A DNA stretch of 64,000 bases from Odobenus rosmarus divergens (GCF_000321225.1 NW_004450458.1:2606174-2670173), one strand, 5' to 3'; positions 12,420-24,515 are shown, numbered from the stretch's first letter. Numbers and translations: made by a program. Notes: generated by a model from the sequence alone, not told the origin.

Positions 12420-12960
12420 CCCAAACTATTTACCCCCTGCAGTCAGAGCAGTGTTTCTAAAACACGAACATTGCAATCCCTGCATGCTCCCCCCTGCCAC
12501 CATGTCCTCCCCTCTAAAATAATCCAGGGGCTCCTGAGAGTGGCAGGATGGGGTCCAGACATTGCAGTATGACATCCACTGGCCAGGCTTCCACATGCCA
12601 ACTCCTCCCGCTTCTGTAACTGTCTTCACCTACTTGGACTTTCTGCACAAAATTCAACTTATTCTCAGTTTTAGAAATGGAACACTATTCTTTGGAGAAT
12701 GGCATATGTGATGGCACGCCCTCCAGGCTTTCCCATGTGCCCCCTCCTCCCATTTGTCTGATTCCTCTTTACCTCACAGGTCTCAGGAGGGAAGTCTTCT
12801 TTAGCCCAGTTTGAGATGGGTGTCCATCTTGTGTTCTCTCATAGCATCCTGGATGTCACTGTCACACTTCCCACCCTGGATTTTATCCCCAGATTTTATT
12901 TGTCTTTTCACTCATCTGTCTCTATCAACAGAATGACATTTCTATGGGTGGGTGACCATG
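12420..12960 (+). repeat. Possible L2 remnant
   Basis: Phrases such as 'gtcagagcagtgtttctaaa', 'ggctcctgagagtggcagga' and a 'ctgtaactgtcttcacctac' segment follow the order of L2 3' regions. Very diverged; the borders are guesses. Confidence 0.4.
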
Positions 12961-13019
12961 TTGCTCATCTGTGAAAATCCAGAACCCATCTATATCAGTA
13001 TTTTTTGCTGCTTTCCCAC

Positions 13020-13532
13020 ATGACCACAAGCTTGTGGCTTAAGCAACACAAGCTTGTTATTTTGCAGTTCTGGAGGTCAGAAGTCTGCAATGGTTCTTAC
13101 TGGGCTAGAATTAGGTGTCAGCAGGACTACATTTTTTCTGTATTCTAGGGAGAATGCTTCCTTGCTTATTCCAGCTCCTCGTAGCTGGCCTCATCCCTTG
13201 TCTCCTGGCTCTCTTCTTCAATCTGCAAAACCAACAAATTTGGGCCAAGTCTTTCTTACATTGCCATTCTTCTGGTTCTCCCTCTGGTTGTCTCCCTGTG
13301 TCTTCTGCTTCCCAGTTTCACTTTTTAAGGACCCTTGTGAATTCATTGGGCCCACTCAAATAATCCCTCATAATCTCTCTAGTTTAAACCCAATTGCTTA
13401 GCAAACTTAATTCCATCTGCTATTTTAATTCCCCTTTGTCATGTAATTTAACAAAATCACCTGTTACAGGGATTAGGGTGTGGACATATCTGGGGGAAGA
13501 CCATCATCCTGCCTACTACATCATCACAGGGC
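13020..13532 (-). mobile_element. MaLR-type LTR remnant, reverse orientation
   Basis: The plus strand reads like the reverse of the element at 11556-12225: 'gttattttgcagttctggag', 'gtcagaagtctgcaatggtt', 'tttttaaggacccttgtgaa', 'ttgggcccactcaaataatc'. The far edge is near 'gcctactaca'. Two related LTRs therefore face each other about 0.8 kb apart. Confidence 0.65.
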
Positions 13533-14007
13533 CTGACATATACATTCATAGAATGATGATCTGGTGAATGAGTGAGTTGTGTCCCATTAAACCAGCTTCC
13601 ACAAAGGAGGAATCCTTTCCTTCTTTCAAGTTTCAAATAAAAGGGCTCACTTTCAAACAGCCTAGAGTTCCTTGTCTTGCTAAACTGATGGAGAGTTCCT
13701 CATGGCAAGTCAGCAGACAGGAGTTAGAAAACTTACCAGTTGTGCCAATTTGGGTAAATTGCTTAATTTACTGGGGCTTTAGTTCAGCTTCGGCAAAAGT
13801 CTGAGGGACTATGATGAGGCCTTCTCCACCATTAACAGGGTATGACCCATCCATGTTTCTTTGATACCTCCATTAGAATGACTCCCTGAAATACTGACTA
13901 TTAAGCCTTAGGAAAGTCTCACAGTCACTGAGGATTCCATGTTCCAAAACTTGATAAATGGAACATGATAAAAAGAGAAATGAGAAACACTCAAATAAAG
14001 GAATTAT

Positions 14008-14029
14008 ACACACACACACACACACACAA
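14008..14029. repeat. (AC)n microsatellite
   Basis: About ten AC units, followed by an A run at 14039-14046. Confidence 0.9.
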
Positions 14030-14046
14030 ACTTGATTTAAAAAAAA

Positions 14047-17000
14047 TGCTACATTTAGACTATGGCTAGTTATACCAGAAAAAGGGAATATGGAAATTTT
14101 AGTGCCATTTATCTATAGTGTCTTTTTAAAAGGATTATTATGCACAGCTGATGAATGATGGGTTTTTGTTGTCTACAAATCCCTAAGGACTCCTGTTCAC
14201 AGTCGAAGAGAGTTTAAGAATGCATTCTGTGCTTTTTTTTCTTCCAAAGCAATTTTGGTCTTTTTTTTTTTTTTTTTATTATTACACTGATGGATCATAG
14301 AAATCTTGTTTGATATCGGGTCTCTATAAGGACTGGGCATGGAAGGGGGATATATGTGTGTCATATGAAATGTGGCTGAAGTTCAGAGAAATAGGTTTCA
14401 TTTAATAGCTGAATACTGGATGACCTGACCATTCTTCTCAGCCTCTGGCAGCTCACCCTGTGAGCAATAGAGGAGTTGCCTGCATGAACTGAGGAGTAGC
14501 TGCTGGCCTCAATGTGATTTTGCAGTGATCTGTGTGCTCTATGGCTTCCTTCATAACCAACAAATCAATTCCCACTATACGTATTACACACCCCAGTGGC
14601 AGAGGCCATTTATTATCCTTTTGATGGTCATACTCTTTGTACATAACCAAGAAAGATTATAGAGGAAGGAAAGAACAGTTGAAATGTGGATGAAGATCTT
14701 GTACAATGGCACTGCATTTTATAATGTGCCTTACATGTATACAAGAATAAAAGAGATGCTTTCTTTCAAGAAAATTTCAAAACATGGTTGCAGGATTTTC
14801 TTTTGAATGAAATATATTTCGAGAACGACTTCTGGAGAGATAGTCGTGGATGTAATTCTCTGTTAGTACCCATTTGGATTTCAGGTACAAATTCAAAATG
14901 ATTAAGAGAAAAGGACTGTCACTATCATATGGGGATTGTTTGTAAGGTGCTCCTTGATGAATTTTGTTCACCTAACAAGCTTGTTGATCCTTGCTTTTAT
15001 TTGCCACCATCTAGCATCAACTAATTCCTGTATTAACTTCTAACTTTGAAGTATACAATTTTTCAGACTCTAAATGATTGATTCCAGGTCTTTCCTAATT
15101 ACTGGGATCCAGATATTAGAGTTATCACTGTTAAACAAACAAGTAAAAACAAATAGTGAATTGTGTTGACGAGGTACAATGTAACTAAGTATTTTGAATT
15201 CGATATAAATGGTACACAGTCAGACTTTAGTGTTATTTGCCCTAACTCAAATGTCCCACCAACAAATATGTGTATCTGAATGTGAGTGGGAAATATTTAT
15301 CCATGAAAGTAATGACAAATCATGAGTTTATGGTGGGTTCTGTGCATAAACATTTAAACTGCTTAGTCATTTATATCAATGGATATGAAGAGAACAGTGG
15401 AAATTTCCAAAGGTCAAATAAACTACTGTCTCTTCTGTTTTGCATCATTTGAGATTTTCTGGGTTTTTGCAAACAGCACAATGCCAAATCTGTATTTGAT
15501 TTTCTCTTCTCTTTGAAGAGGCAAAACAGCAACAGAATAATTAACTGAAGAGGAGCATGCACAGAATATTTTGCTTTAGCAGTGTAGAAAGTTCTGGGCT
15601 TCATTTCACATGATGATAAATGTAGTAAGGTATTCTGGAATCCTTCTATGAGGACTCTGTTACCATTGGGAAACCAAAACCTCTCAGGGGCCTGTTTCCT
15701 GTTTAGCTGTTCCTCATTTGTATAATTGAAAAGCACGCAAAGAACAGACTGCACGTCGATGGGTTGGATGATGCTTTTCACCTTCATGGCAAAATACACA
15801 CAAAAACAACAAAAAAGAACTGCCAGTGTCAAGTTTAGTGCCTCATGAGTCCTGCACAGACCAAAAAGCTAAAGTCATGGATTGGAGTTCTAAGGACAGT
15901 ATGTTTTTCTTTTACTTTCTGTTATCAGGTTTTTTTTTCTTTTATCCCCTCAAAGACTCTTGTTTCTATTATTTATCTTCCCCTTTTCATGGTGCAATTA
16001 TCATCATATTTAGATAGTCTTCAGAGAGAGGTGAGCTTTTGTATATACGATCTTTTGAATCTATGAATTTCATTTCTGTTATGTTCTCACACTGCCTCGA
16101 CTCTCTGTGGTTTATCACTGTCGCTGGGCTGCTTCCTATCATACTAGCTTCTCCTTTGGTAAGATGCTTTTAATCAGGGCCATTTTTTGTTGAGGAATTT
16201 ACTGAATTATTCTAGAATATTTTTCTGGAATAGAATCAGACACGCTAATCCGGGACCCGGAGCCTAGTTTTCATAAAGATAGATCACTGATTTAACAAAA
16301 CTGACATTCTGTTAAGCTGGTGATAGTATATACTGATGATATTTACTGTTTGAATGAAGCAACATATGCACATAACACATTCCTTTAAAAATAAAAGGAA
16401 TCATTCATCTCCTACATTTCTTGGGCTTGATGGAAGGTCAGCTTATTTCAAAGTAGTTCTGGTAAATATGGGAAGAGGGCGAAGCAGTGCATTGGGTGTT
16501 TGATATTTTGTGATGACAGCACAGGATTCACTGTTCAGTGTTTCACAGCTCTTAACTTAGTCATCATACTGACCCTGGTGTGTGGGTACTGTTATCATCC
16601 GCCCTTTCCATATGAGCAAGCTAAGGCATTGAAAGGAATTCTGTGTAGGCAGGCAGAGTCCAGAGCTTATACTTTTAGTCACCAAACTATGGGAACTCTA
16701 CTGTGTATTCCCTGCACGTATCCTTGGGATTAGGTGGGGAATGAGTTCTGCCTCTAACTTATTTTCAGATACTTCTTCATCTTCTTTCCTGCAAAAACTC
16801 TAATTTTAGAAACTTTGAAAACATCTCTTGATCCCAATACCAAACAGAAAGAGGAAACCTGGCCCAAATCAGAAAGAACACCCTGCATGTAATTATTTTA
16901 TGTGTAGTTTCAACAGAATGTCAGTATTGTGTTAAGGAATAAGAGAACTTTAAAGTTTCAAATTCTCATTTGCATATTTTCAATGGTATCTTAATAACTC

Positions 17001-17149
17001 ATTTCAATTTTTTAAATAAAATAGTTAACTTTTAACAAGGTGTAGGTAAATAACAAAATCTAATTTTAATAAAGATCATTGTGGGTAGGTGAGATAAACA
17101 GGAATATATTATGGATTTTAAAGATTTTTTAAAATAAGTTTATTCATAA
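14047..17149. other. Non-coding stretch
   Basis: There is a T run at 14262-14278 and a possible reversed MIR at about 16540-16690 ('gttatcatccgccctttcc', 'gagcaagctaaggcattg'). A 153-codon minus-strand open frame at 15371-15832 is discussed among the findings. I recognise no family for it and see no splice or promoter context, so it is not called as a gene. Confidence 0.45.
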
Positions 17150-18180
17150 TAATTCTTTCCATATTTCTTTTAAAATGTCCTATTATTGTAAAATACACAA
17201 ACATAAAATTTATCATCTTAACCATTTTTAAACATACAGTTCAGCAATGTTAAGTACATTCACATCATCGCGCAAGCAATCGCCACAACTTTTTCATCTT
17301 GCAAAACAGAAACCTTATACGATTAAACCCCTCCCCACTCCGACCCTGGTAAACTTCATTCTACCTTATATCTTTGTGAATCTGACTACTCTACCTACCA
17401 CAAATAAGTGGAATCATGCGGTATTTGTCTCTATATCACTGGCTTAATTCATTTAGCATAATGTCCTCTAGGTTCATACATGTCGTGGCAGGTGTCAGAA
17501 GGTCTTGCCTTTTTAAGCCTGAATAATACTTCATTTGATGGACAGTTAGGTAGCTTCTACCTTTTGGCTTTTGTGAATAATCCTGCTATGAACAGAGGTG
17601 TACAAATATCTGTTTGAGATTCTGCTTTGAATTCTTTTGGATATATACCCAGAAGGAATATTGCTGGATCATATACTAGTTCTACTTTTCTTTTCTTTTT
17701 GCTTCGTTTCGTTTTGTTTCGTATCTTTTCTTTTCTTTTCTTTCTTTTCTTTTCTTTTTGGGAGCATAAATGGGGGGGGCAGAGGGAGAGGAAGAGTGAG
17801 AATCTCAAACAGGCTCCATGCCCAGCACTGAGCCTGACATGGCGCTAGATCCAACGACCCTGAGATTATGACCTGAGCCGAGATCGAGAGTTGAACGCTC
17901 AACTGACCCAGCCACCCAGACACCCCATGGTAGCTCTATTTTTAATTTCTTGAGAACCTGTCATACTGTGTCCCACAGCAACTGCACCAATTCATATTCC
18001 CACCGGTAGTGTACAAGAGTTCCAATCTTTCTATACCCTCATTGACGCTTGTTATTTTCTGGCTTTCTTTTCTTTCTTTTTTTTTCTTTTTTGGACAGTT
18101 GTCATCCTAGCAGATGTGAAGAGATACCTCATTTTGATTTTGTTTTCCATTTCCATTTGCATGCTTCTTTCCATGGTCCC
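17150..18180 (-). mobile_element. Old L1, reverse orientation, 3' part
   Basis: The plus strand shows reversed L1 ORF2-end and 3' UTR phrases in order: 'gtggaatcatgcggtatttg', 'gtgaataatcctgctatgaa', 'tttggatatatacccagaag', 'attgctggatcatatactag'. After a SINE it continues with 'ttcccaccggtagtgtacaa' and 'cttgttattttctggctttc'. The reading frame is broken. It hosts a CanSINE and ends at a younger L1 fragment. Confidence 0.9.
17673..17943 (-). mobile_element. CanSINE inside the old L1
   Basis: Body about 17690-17926, in reverse, with a long TTTTC-type tail (17690-17760). The host sequence is duplicated at each side: atactagttctactttt at 17673 and atggtagctctattttt at 17927. Head and body are moderately diverged from the commonest type here. 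Confidence 0.92.
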
Positions 18181-18182
18181 TT

Positions 18183-18221
<39 letters not shown>

Positions 18222-18360
18222 TTTTTTATTATGTTATGTTAGTCACCATACAGTACATCATTATAGTTTTTGATGTAGTGTTCCATGATTCATTGTTTGT
18301 GTATAACACCTGGCGCTCATTACAACACGTGCCCTCCTTAATAATACCCATCTCCACAGT
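18175..18360 (-). mobile_element. Young carnivore L1 3' end, 5'-truncated
   Basis: A (TTTA)n tail at 18181-18222 is followed by the reverse of the carnivore L1 3' end: 'agtcaccatacagtacatca', 'gatgtagtgttccatgattc', 'gtgtataacacctggcgctc'. Direct repeats ending ccctttta occur at both edges. The same element type occurs at 49771-50037. Confidence 0.88.
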
Positions 18361-18530
18361 CCCTTTTAGTCCTCCATTACAGCAAAAAGAAACCTAAGTA
18401 ACCTGAGTCCGAGTATTTATGAAATAATTTCATTCCATTTCACTTTCACAATGTCTTTATTATGGTTTCAAGATATTTTATTGCTTTAAGTTTACCTTAA
18501 GCTCCAAATTCATTATTGCTTTGTCTGCAG

Positions 18531-18749
18531 CTGTTTTTCCGTTGCCGGTGGTACTGGATCTGGAGGACTCCTCAAGCATCTCCATTTTGTGCGGGTGTCC
18601 GTGTTTTCAGAACTTCAGCTAGCTCAGTGGCGAAGCCAGGGCTTCTGGTACATTATCCTGCTGATGGCTTCCCTCTGGTTCCTGAGGCTCTACCTGCATT
18701 ACCTTAGCCAGTGGCTGTTCCTCCAGGCCATTTCAACTCCTGTTACAAA
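18531..18749 (+). CDS. Internal exon A of a multi-pass membrane protein gene (possibly OFCC1)
   Basis: Acceptor ttgtctgcag ends at 18530 and the donor gtgagt starts at 18750. The 219-base exon begins with one base that completes a codon and ends with two, and its frame is open for 72 codons. The translation has a Gly-rich patch GGTGSGG (residues 6-12). Then comes a polar stretch (FSELQLAQWRSQG) and a strong hydrophobic segment starting FWYIILLMASLWFLRLY, likely a transmembrane helix, followed by more aromatic and Leu-rich sequence. Its ending phase fits exon B exactly (aa + a gives Lys). There is no start codon at the front, so at least one upstream exon must exist. Splice borders, phase and composition are seen directly. 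The protein family is not recognised with confidence; OFCC1 is a weak association from memory. Confidence 0.82.
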
Positions 18750-20786
18750 GTGAGTGCTTTCCCCCGCAAGTCAAAGGGATGCATTTTCATCTCGATCATC
18801 CAGATGAAAGTGCAAAACTCCTCTCCATCCATTTGCCAGAAGACCTAAAAGACGGGTATGATTTGAAGAGACAAAAATGTCTTTATCTAAGAGCAAGAAC
18901 GTCGATTACAGTTACATTCTCATCTTATGGGCCGTGTATATATACAAATACATAACTGGCACATCAATATTTAACTAAAATTTAGCAGATTCAAGTATGT
19001 TCTGCTCTCTGAGCAGAACCCAAAAAGGAACTTAGCAACTGTATTTTATTCTGTTTTGATTTTATCAGAGTGACTCAGGCTGAAGGTATTTTAGAAGTAA
19101 TGTAAGTATGATTTATCACCTATGCTCAGGGAGGCAAAGATTGCTTCTTCTGCAAAGTGATTGAATTCAAACAATTACCAAACTCAAGCCCAGACAGCTT
19201 TCTGGGCCATTGTACTCTGGAAAAAGATGACACTTCGCAGGTTATCTCTCCATAAACACGATTCCAAAGACACTATATAGAGACAAACAGATAGAAATCA
19301 ATACAAGTAAAATTCATTTTCTCAAATGTAGATGTTGCAGATAAAAATAAAGATGTGTGTATATTTTCAATTAAGAAGATTGCAAACGACTTTAAGATGC
19401 TGTGAAAAAGAATACGTGCGTATATATACACATATAGAGCTTTTGACCGTGCTTTGAAATTAAATCACAAATATGTAAATGCCCTGGAATATGCATATTC
19501 ACATATACTAAATTACTGTATCTTCAAGGGAGAATTTTTACGTAGATATTATATTTCTTCTCTTCTTCCCTCTTTTTTTCCCCTCTCTCTTTCTTTTTTC
19601 TTTCTTTTGGGTGAGGGATTCCAAAGCAGAAAGGACAAATGTCATATGCTTGAGCTAGTTGCTTTTTGCTAACCGCTCTTTTACTTCTACAATTAAAAAA
19701 AAAGAAAGCTCTATTTTTATTGGTTGAAAAAAATGGGACTTCAAGAAAAATATCTTGGCAGCCCGGTTTATCTGATTTCTCAAGCATCAGAAGACCTAAG
19801 ATAGGATAGGATATTTTGTTGGCTGTTGTCTAGATCTTCAGGCTTAAATCCTACATTAGCTCCATGTCACACTGGAGTTAGGAGACATGACAGTAACTAC
19901 AGAGACTACGAGCATTTCTTCTGCTCTTACTCTATGTTCGGTCCTCTGCTACGAAATGTACACACATTGGTTCATTTGACATTCACAACGGCATAAGAGC
20001 AATGCTTAAAATTTCCTTCAAAGCAAAGCTCAGGGAGTGGATAAAATGAAGAACTCTTTTTACTAGAGAGCTGGCAAAGAGGGTCCACGAGCAGAATGAC
20101 AAAGGCTGAAATAGAGGGGAGGGAAAACAGAGCACAATGAAGTGTCACTTCACTGTAGAAAGAGGGTGCCAATGCCTGTGTCAAGGCTCCTTGAATTGCT
20201 GGGCTCACCTTGGATTTGACCCTTCAGTTTTTAGGTTGTGTCAAGTTGTCCCTTTTCAAACAGCTAAGAGATAGGATATTTTTGTTAGTAGCAGAGCAGT
20301 GTTGTTCTGTATTTGAGAGTCTATCTAGAGGAAGCACAGCAAAATTAATCGGGTATGTTAAAACTCGGAAGAATGATTAGACTGGCTTACATTTCTGGTT
20401 TCTGATAGAGGTTGACCCATTACTAAGTCCACTGGGGTATATTTTGCATTCCACATAGCCTACCTGTGAGTATGTGTTATCTGCAGGGCAGTTCTTGGAG
20501 AATACTCTGTTCGGTGGATAAAATTGTTATTCTTTCTGTGGTTGCCTATGACATAAGAAAAATGGCCAAGATAGAATTTGCCTTTTACTGGAATGTGAGC
20601 TCTCGTGGTGGTCCTATGAGGTTGGGAAAAGATGAAACCTTCTGACACCCAATTTGGGGGTAGTATTAAGTGTCAATTTTTCTATATGAGAAAAGGAAGC
20701 ATGTAATTTAAAAATTATTCTGTATACCTGGCATCTTGTATAGTTTCTCTTGTTTACACATATGTGGTTGCTTTATTTTCCCACAG
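18750..20786 (+). other. Intron A-B, about 2.0 kb
   Basis: GT at 18750 and AG at 20785-20786, with a pyrimidine-rich 'ctttattttcccacag' before exon B. I see no named repeat. A CT-rich tract lies at 19555-19610. Short open frames here lack any support. Confidence 0.75.
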
Positions 20787-21039
20787 ATTCCATTTTTCCC
20801 CTTTCACGGTTGAGCTTTGCTACTCAACTTCCTCACTTCAAATCAGAGAAGAGTTGCTTGTGGTTGTGGTGGGACCTTTAGTGCTGAATGCAGCGATACT
20901 TCCTTTGGTTCTGATCAGATGGGGCTGTCAGCTACTGTTTGCCTCCTGCCCTGACGTCTTGTCAAAGTTAATCATTACCATGGGACTATGGACAGTTCTA
21001 GACCCACTGGCAGTGGGTCTAGTGGATACTGTCCTGGGG
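20787..21039 (+). CDS. Internal exon B of the membrane protein gene
   Basis: The acceptor tttcccacag ends at 20786 and the donor gtaagt begins at 21040. The 253-base exon opens with one base closing the Lys codon shared with exon A, then runs 84 codons and ends in phase 0. It starts with a polar segment (FHFSPFTVELCYSTSS). The first hydrophobic helix begins at ELLVVVVGPLVLNAAILPLV, and a second follows at KLIITMGLWTVLDPLAVGLV. A short Cys-containing loop (RWGCQLLFASCPD) separates them. This suggests two membrane passes. The exon carries a 25-base near-perfect palindrome close to the donor. Splicing and frame are seen in the sequence. The membrane topology is inferred from hydrophobicity only, and no catalytic motif is visible. 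Confidence 0.87.
20998..21022. repeat. 25-base palindrome in coding exon B
   Basis: ctagacccactg at 20998-21009 and cagtgggtctag at 21011-21022 are exact reverse complements around one central base. The arms encode part of a predicted membrane segment (LDPLAVGLV) and end 17 bases before the splice donor. Confidence 0.95.
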
Positions 21040-22519
21040 GTAAGTCAAGTAAAATAATCAGGATATGAGTTATTGACATAGAATTTAGCTTTAGTGCATG
21101 AATCGGTTGACATGGGAAGTTTCAGTAATCATGAACAATTTAATATTTCTCTTAAATTGAAGTTAAGTTTTTCCTCATCATAAAAATGACGGATGTCTAT
21201 TATAATCAATTGAAGTGTTTATAACTGTCTTAAATGAACATTTGCAGAATAAGCAGGAAATAATGTTGGCAATTAAATTCAAACTAATTGGTGCATTTTC
21301 ACAATTATTACAGAGAAATTTTATTTGGTAACTTTTTGTTGGTGACTCTTTTTTAGTAATAAGGGTTTTCACAGCCAAACTTTATTTAAAAAGTAACCAT
21401 ATAGTAGTTCCTTCAATTTGTTAGGTTACTTATTTGCTTTGTGATCTAATACTCTTCTATAATAAATATACTCAAGAAGAAGTAGAGCTTTTTAAACAAC
21501 TCTAAGTAATCAAGTTTAAAAACTTATTCCATAGACAATTATTTTGACTTTCGTGATGCTCATGAGATGAAAGGAAATCTGAATTTTAACTAAATTTTTA
21601 TACTGTAGATCTGGCTATGAAATATAGCCCCAAGCAAGAGAGCAGATGGATACTATAAATAAATCAATGTGATCAAACAGTCATTTATAAAATTATCTTA
21701 ATTGATCAAATACTATTCCATAACTGGTGTCTTTCTCCTTTCAAGAAGAAAAAGAAAAGTTTTACAATTGGTTTACATATGTTGGGCTGGAGCCAAGTGG
21801 ATTTTGTCCACATTCCGACTTCCCTCAAACTTTCGATTAGCGAGGGGGAGACCATGCGGTCAAGGTTGGTTGAGCAGGAGGTGTAGAGAAAAATGCTGTT
21901 TGCATCCTGCTGGGGTCATATTCCATGGCATCTCCCAATTCCTCCCAGAGGCCTGATGGGCATATTGAACAGATGGGGTGCCAGTCCAATCCTATTGCAA
22001 CCCCACAGGTGGAGCCATTTGGGGAGGATGAGCAGCTCTGTCTGTCATCTTCTGAGATCTCAGCACACAGAATGTCTGCAGCCCTCCTGGAATGGCTTTC
22101 CTTATTCCAATCAGGTCCTCTAGAGAGATTAATAGCTAAATGGTCCACTGTATCAAAGGCAGCTGACAAAATGAGCAGTCTAAATTTACTCTGGGGCCTC
22201 TGATGTAATCTACAGGAAAGTAGCCTCCAGCAGGGCCATCTCAGCACCAGTTCAGAGGTCTGTAACCTGATGGAAGCTGACTTGGATTCTAATAGATGAG
22301 TATAGCACCCATATCTTTCTCCACTTGGAAAGAAAAGCTGAAGGCTCGTTCTCAATCTGCACAATTATTGACTCTCCAGTTAGAATCCATCAGGCTTCAT
22401 TGCAGATGACATCTAATTTTGCTGTCTTTAAAAAAACCTTTAAAGCTGCAGCTAATCCACAGAGCAGCAGCCTTGCAATTCACACAAGGACACGCCCATT
22501 AATTAAACCAAAATTCACA

Positions 22520-22578
22520 TTCTAACATGCTCTCCAGCGACTCCGCACACCAAGTTTGAGAAGTACTGCTCTGAAGCA
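22520..22578 (+). repeat. MER5-type DNA transposon end fragment
   Basis: The phrase 'gctctccagcgactccgcac' then 'accaagtttgagaagtactg' matches the terminal part of MER5-like hAT-Charlie elements. It abuts a second, more complete copy. Confidence 0.6.
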
Positions 22579-22797
22579 GTGGTTCTCAAAGTGAGGTCCA
22601 CTGGATGAATAGCATCAGTTTCACCAGGGAACTTAATTGCACTGCAAATTGAAATGCAAAATCTCAGGCCCTGCACCAAATCTATGGAGTGAAAAACTCT
22701 GGGAAGGAGCCCAGCCTCTGAGAAGGGGCTATTGTGTTTTAACAAGCCTTCCAGATGATTCGCATGCTCATTAAATTTGGTGAACTACTGCTCCACA
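22579..22797 (+). mobile_element. MER5A-like (hAT-Charlie) non-autonomous DNA transposon
   Basis: It begins 'cagtggttctcaaagtgagg', continues through 'gcatcagtttcaccaggga' and 'gcaaaatctcaggccctgca', then 'ttttaacaagccttccagat', and ends near 'gtgaactactgctcc'. This is the full order of MER5A. It is ancient and non-coding. Confidence 0.88.
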
Positions 22798-23404
22798 TGG
22801 GATCATAGTTATCATAGATTGAATGTCACTCATGAGATTCAACTTGCCTGGGTTCATACTTGCAGTTCTTTCAGCACTTCCTTTTAGCAGAGAAAGCCAG
22901 GGATCACTTGTATTTGATCCTGATCAGCCAGCCAAGAGAGAGGCTACCTTATTTTACCGATATATTTTGTTCTGGATTCATTTTTTTATGGCAATCTAAA
23001 AGGAGATGTGGCAGATGGAATGGTTTGAGGCTGACGCATTGAGTGGTTGTTGATGTTGCTAATAACATTTTGTTAGTCTCTCAGTTTGCTGGCTCAGAGG
23101 TTGGCAATGCATTCCCGGACCCCCATTGATGATACAACAATTCCACTGAGTTCATAAATTCTTTCTCTGCCTGAGCCCAAATCTAGATAAAAAGTAGAGG
23201 GAGGATTTGCTATTGAATGTTTTAATTGATCAGCATGTATTTATTGACTATATACTCTCTGCACAGGATTTTAAAACAAACAGAGTAAGTATGGCATTGT
23301 TTCTGCCCTCAATATAGATAAGAATAAGAACACTTAAGAACAAAGATCACACAAAGGTAGACTACAAGTGTCTTCATTCAGCAAATCATTCTTGAAAATC
23401 CATT

Positions 23405-23645
23405 AGAAGTCATCACAGATTAATAGAAAGAGCATAGATTTGGAGTCGGGGAAAGTGGGTTCTGGTATCAGCTCTGCCATCTGTCAGCCATATGACGTTG
23501 GATAAGTCAGTCTTCAACTTCTTCATATGTATCACAAAAAAAGTAATAGTACCTACAGATAGTAACATGCACCTTACTCATTTCACAGTATTGTTGGGAC
23601 AACCAATTGGAAATACACTTTGAAAAATCTAAGGCACCATACATA
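23405..23645 (+). repeat. MIR
   Basis: A near-complete forward MIR: 'agagcatagatttggagtcg', 'ggtatcagctctgccatctg', 'atgacgttggataagtcagt', then 'agtaatagtacctacagata' and a region 'tattgttgggacaaccaatt'. Confidence 0.85.
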
Positions 23646-23814
23646 TAAACTGAAAGGAACAAGGATGAGGGTTATAATGAAGTGATGATACTTATGCTCT
23701 GTGTACAATATAGGATGTAACAGCCATTGCCCATGATCCAGGCAGGAACTTACAGTCTAGTTGGAGAATCGCACACACAAAGATGAAGTATGGGCAGTGT
23801 GTGATGAATGCCAT

Positions 23815-24142
23815 CTGGTAGGCATACCACTTGTTCCCTTACATCCTTCAAGTCTTTGTTCAAATGACAGCTTTTCTGATTGCAGTATTTAATAATAGAC
23901 CTCCATCCCTCCTGTACTTTTTTCTGCTTCATGTTTTTCTTCAAAATGCCATCTTCTAATATACCATATTTATTACTTAATCTTACCTACATGCTTATCC
24001 CCCACCCCTACCCCAACTTAAATGTAAACTTGAAGAACGTAGGGCTTTTGTCTAATTTTATTCACTCTTCTATCTTCAGAGCTTAATGACACATGGTGGG
24101 CATTCACAACGATGTGTGTGGGCCAAATGAATGATTAGCATC
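23815..24142 (+). repeat. L2 3' end
   Basis: The L2 3' order is visible: 'cttcaagtctttgttcaaat', 'cttttctgattgcagtattt', then 'taaatgtaaacttgaagaac' and the closing 'ggccaaatgaatgattag'. Confidence 0.75.
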
Positions 24143-24399
24143 TATTGATTAGATTATGTTACTGGCATCACATATCTATCATTTTTAGTATGTGTCATCA
24201 GTGAATCCCGCATCTGTTTCTTTACCTTTAAGAAATAGCAGAAGGGGAAGATCTAGAATAGGAGAAATGTATGACAACACTTACAGATCTTCTGCCTGAA
24301 GTCCATGTGACAGATTCACATTCTGCAAGGTCGACCTATTAACAAGTACAGAATATAAAAATCTAAATTTTTTTAGATGAAAAGAATTTTTTTAGGTGA

Positions 24400-24515
24400 A
24401 AGAAACATCAGTTGGGAGTCAGAATATCTGACTACTAGTCATTGTCCAGATGTTAAAGGATATTGTGATGTAGGGAAAATACAGATTAACTTCTCTGAGC
24501 TTCTGTTTTTATTTG
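24400..24515 (+). repeat. Possible MIR fragment
   Basis: 'gttgggagtcagaatatctg' and 'ttctctgagcttctgttttt' sit at the spacing expected of a diverged forward MIR. Confidence 0.45.

Noticed and set aside
17557..17923. Small open frames on both strands
   Set aside because: They lie in an L1 and a CanSINE tail.
21837..22364. 175-codon minus-strand open frame
   Set aside because: It is antisense to the A-D gene within its B-C intron, overlaps an apparent old repeat, and has overlapping frames on the other strand.
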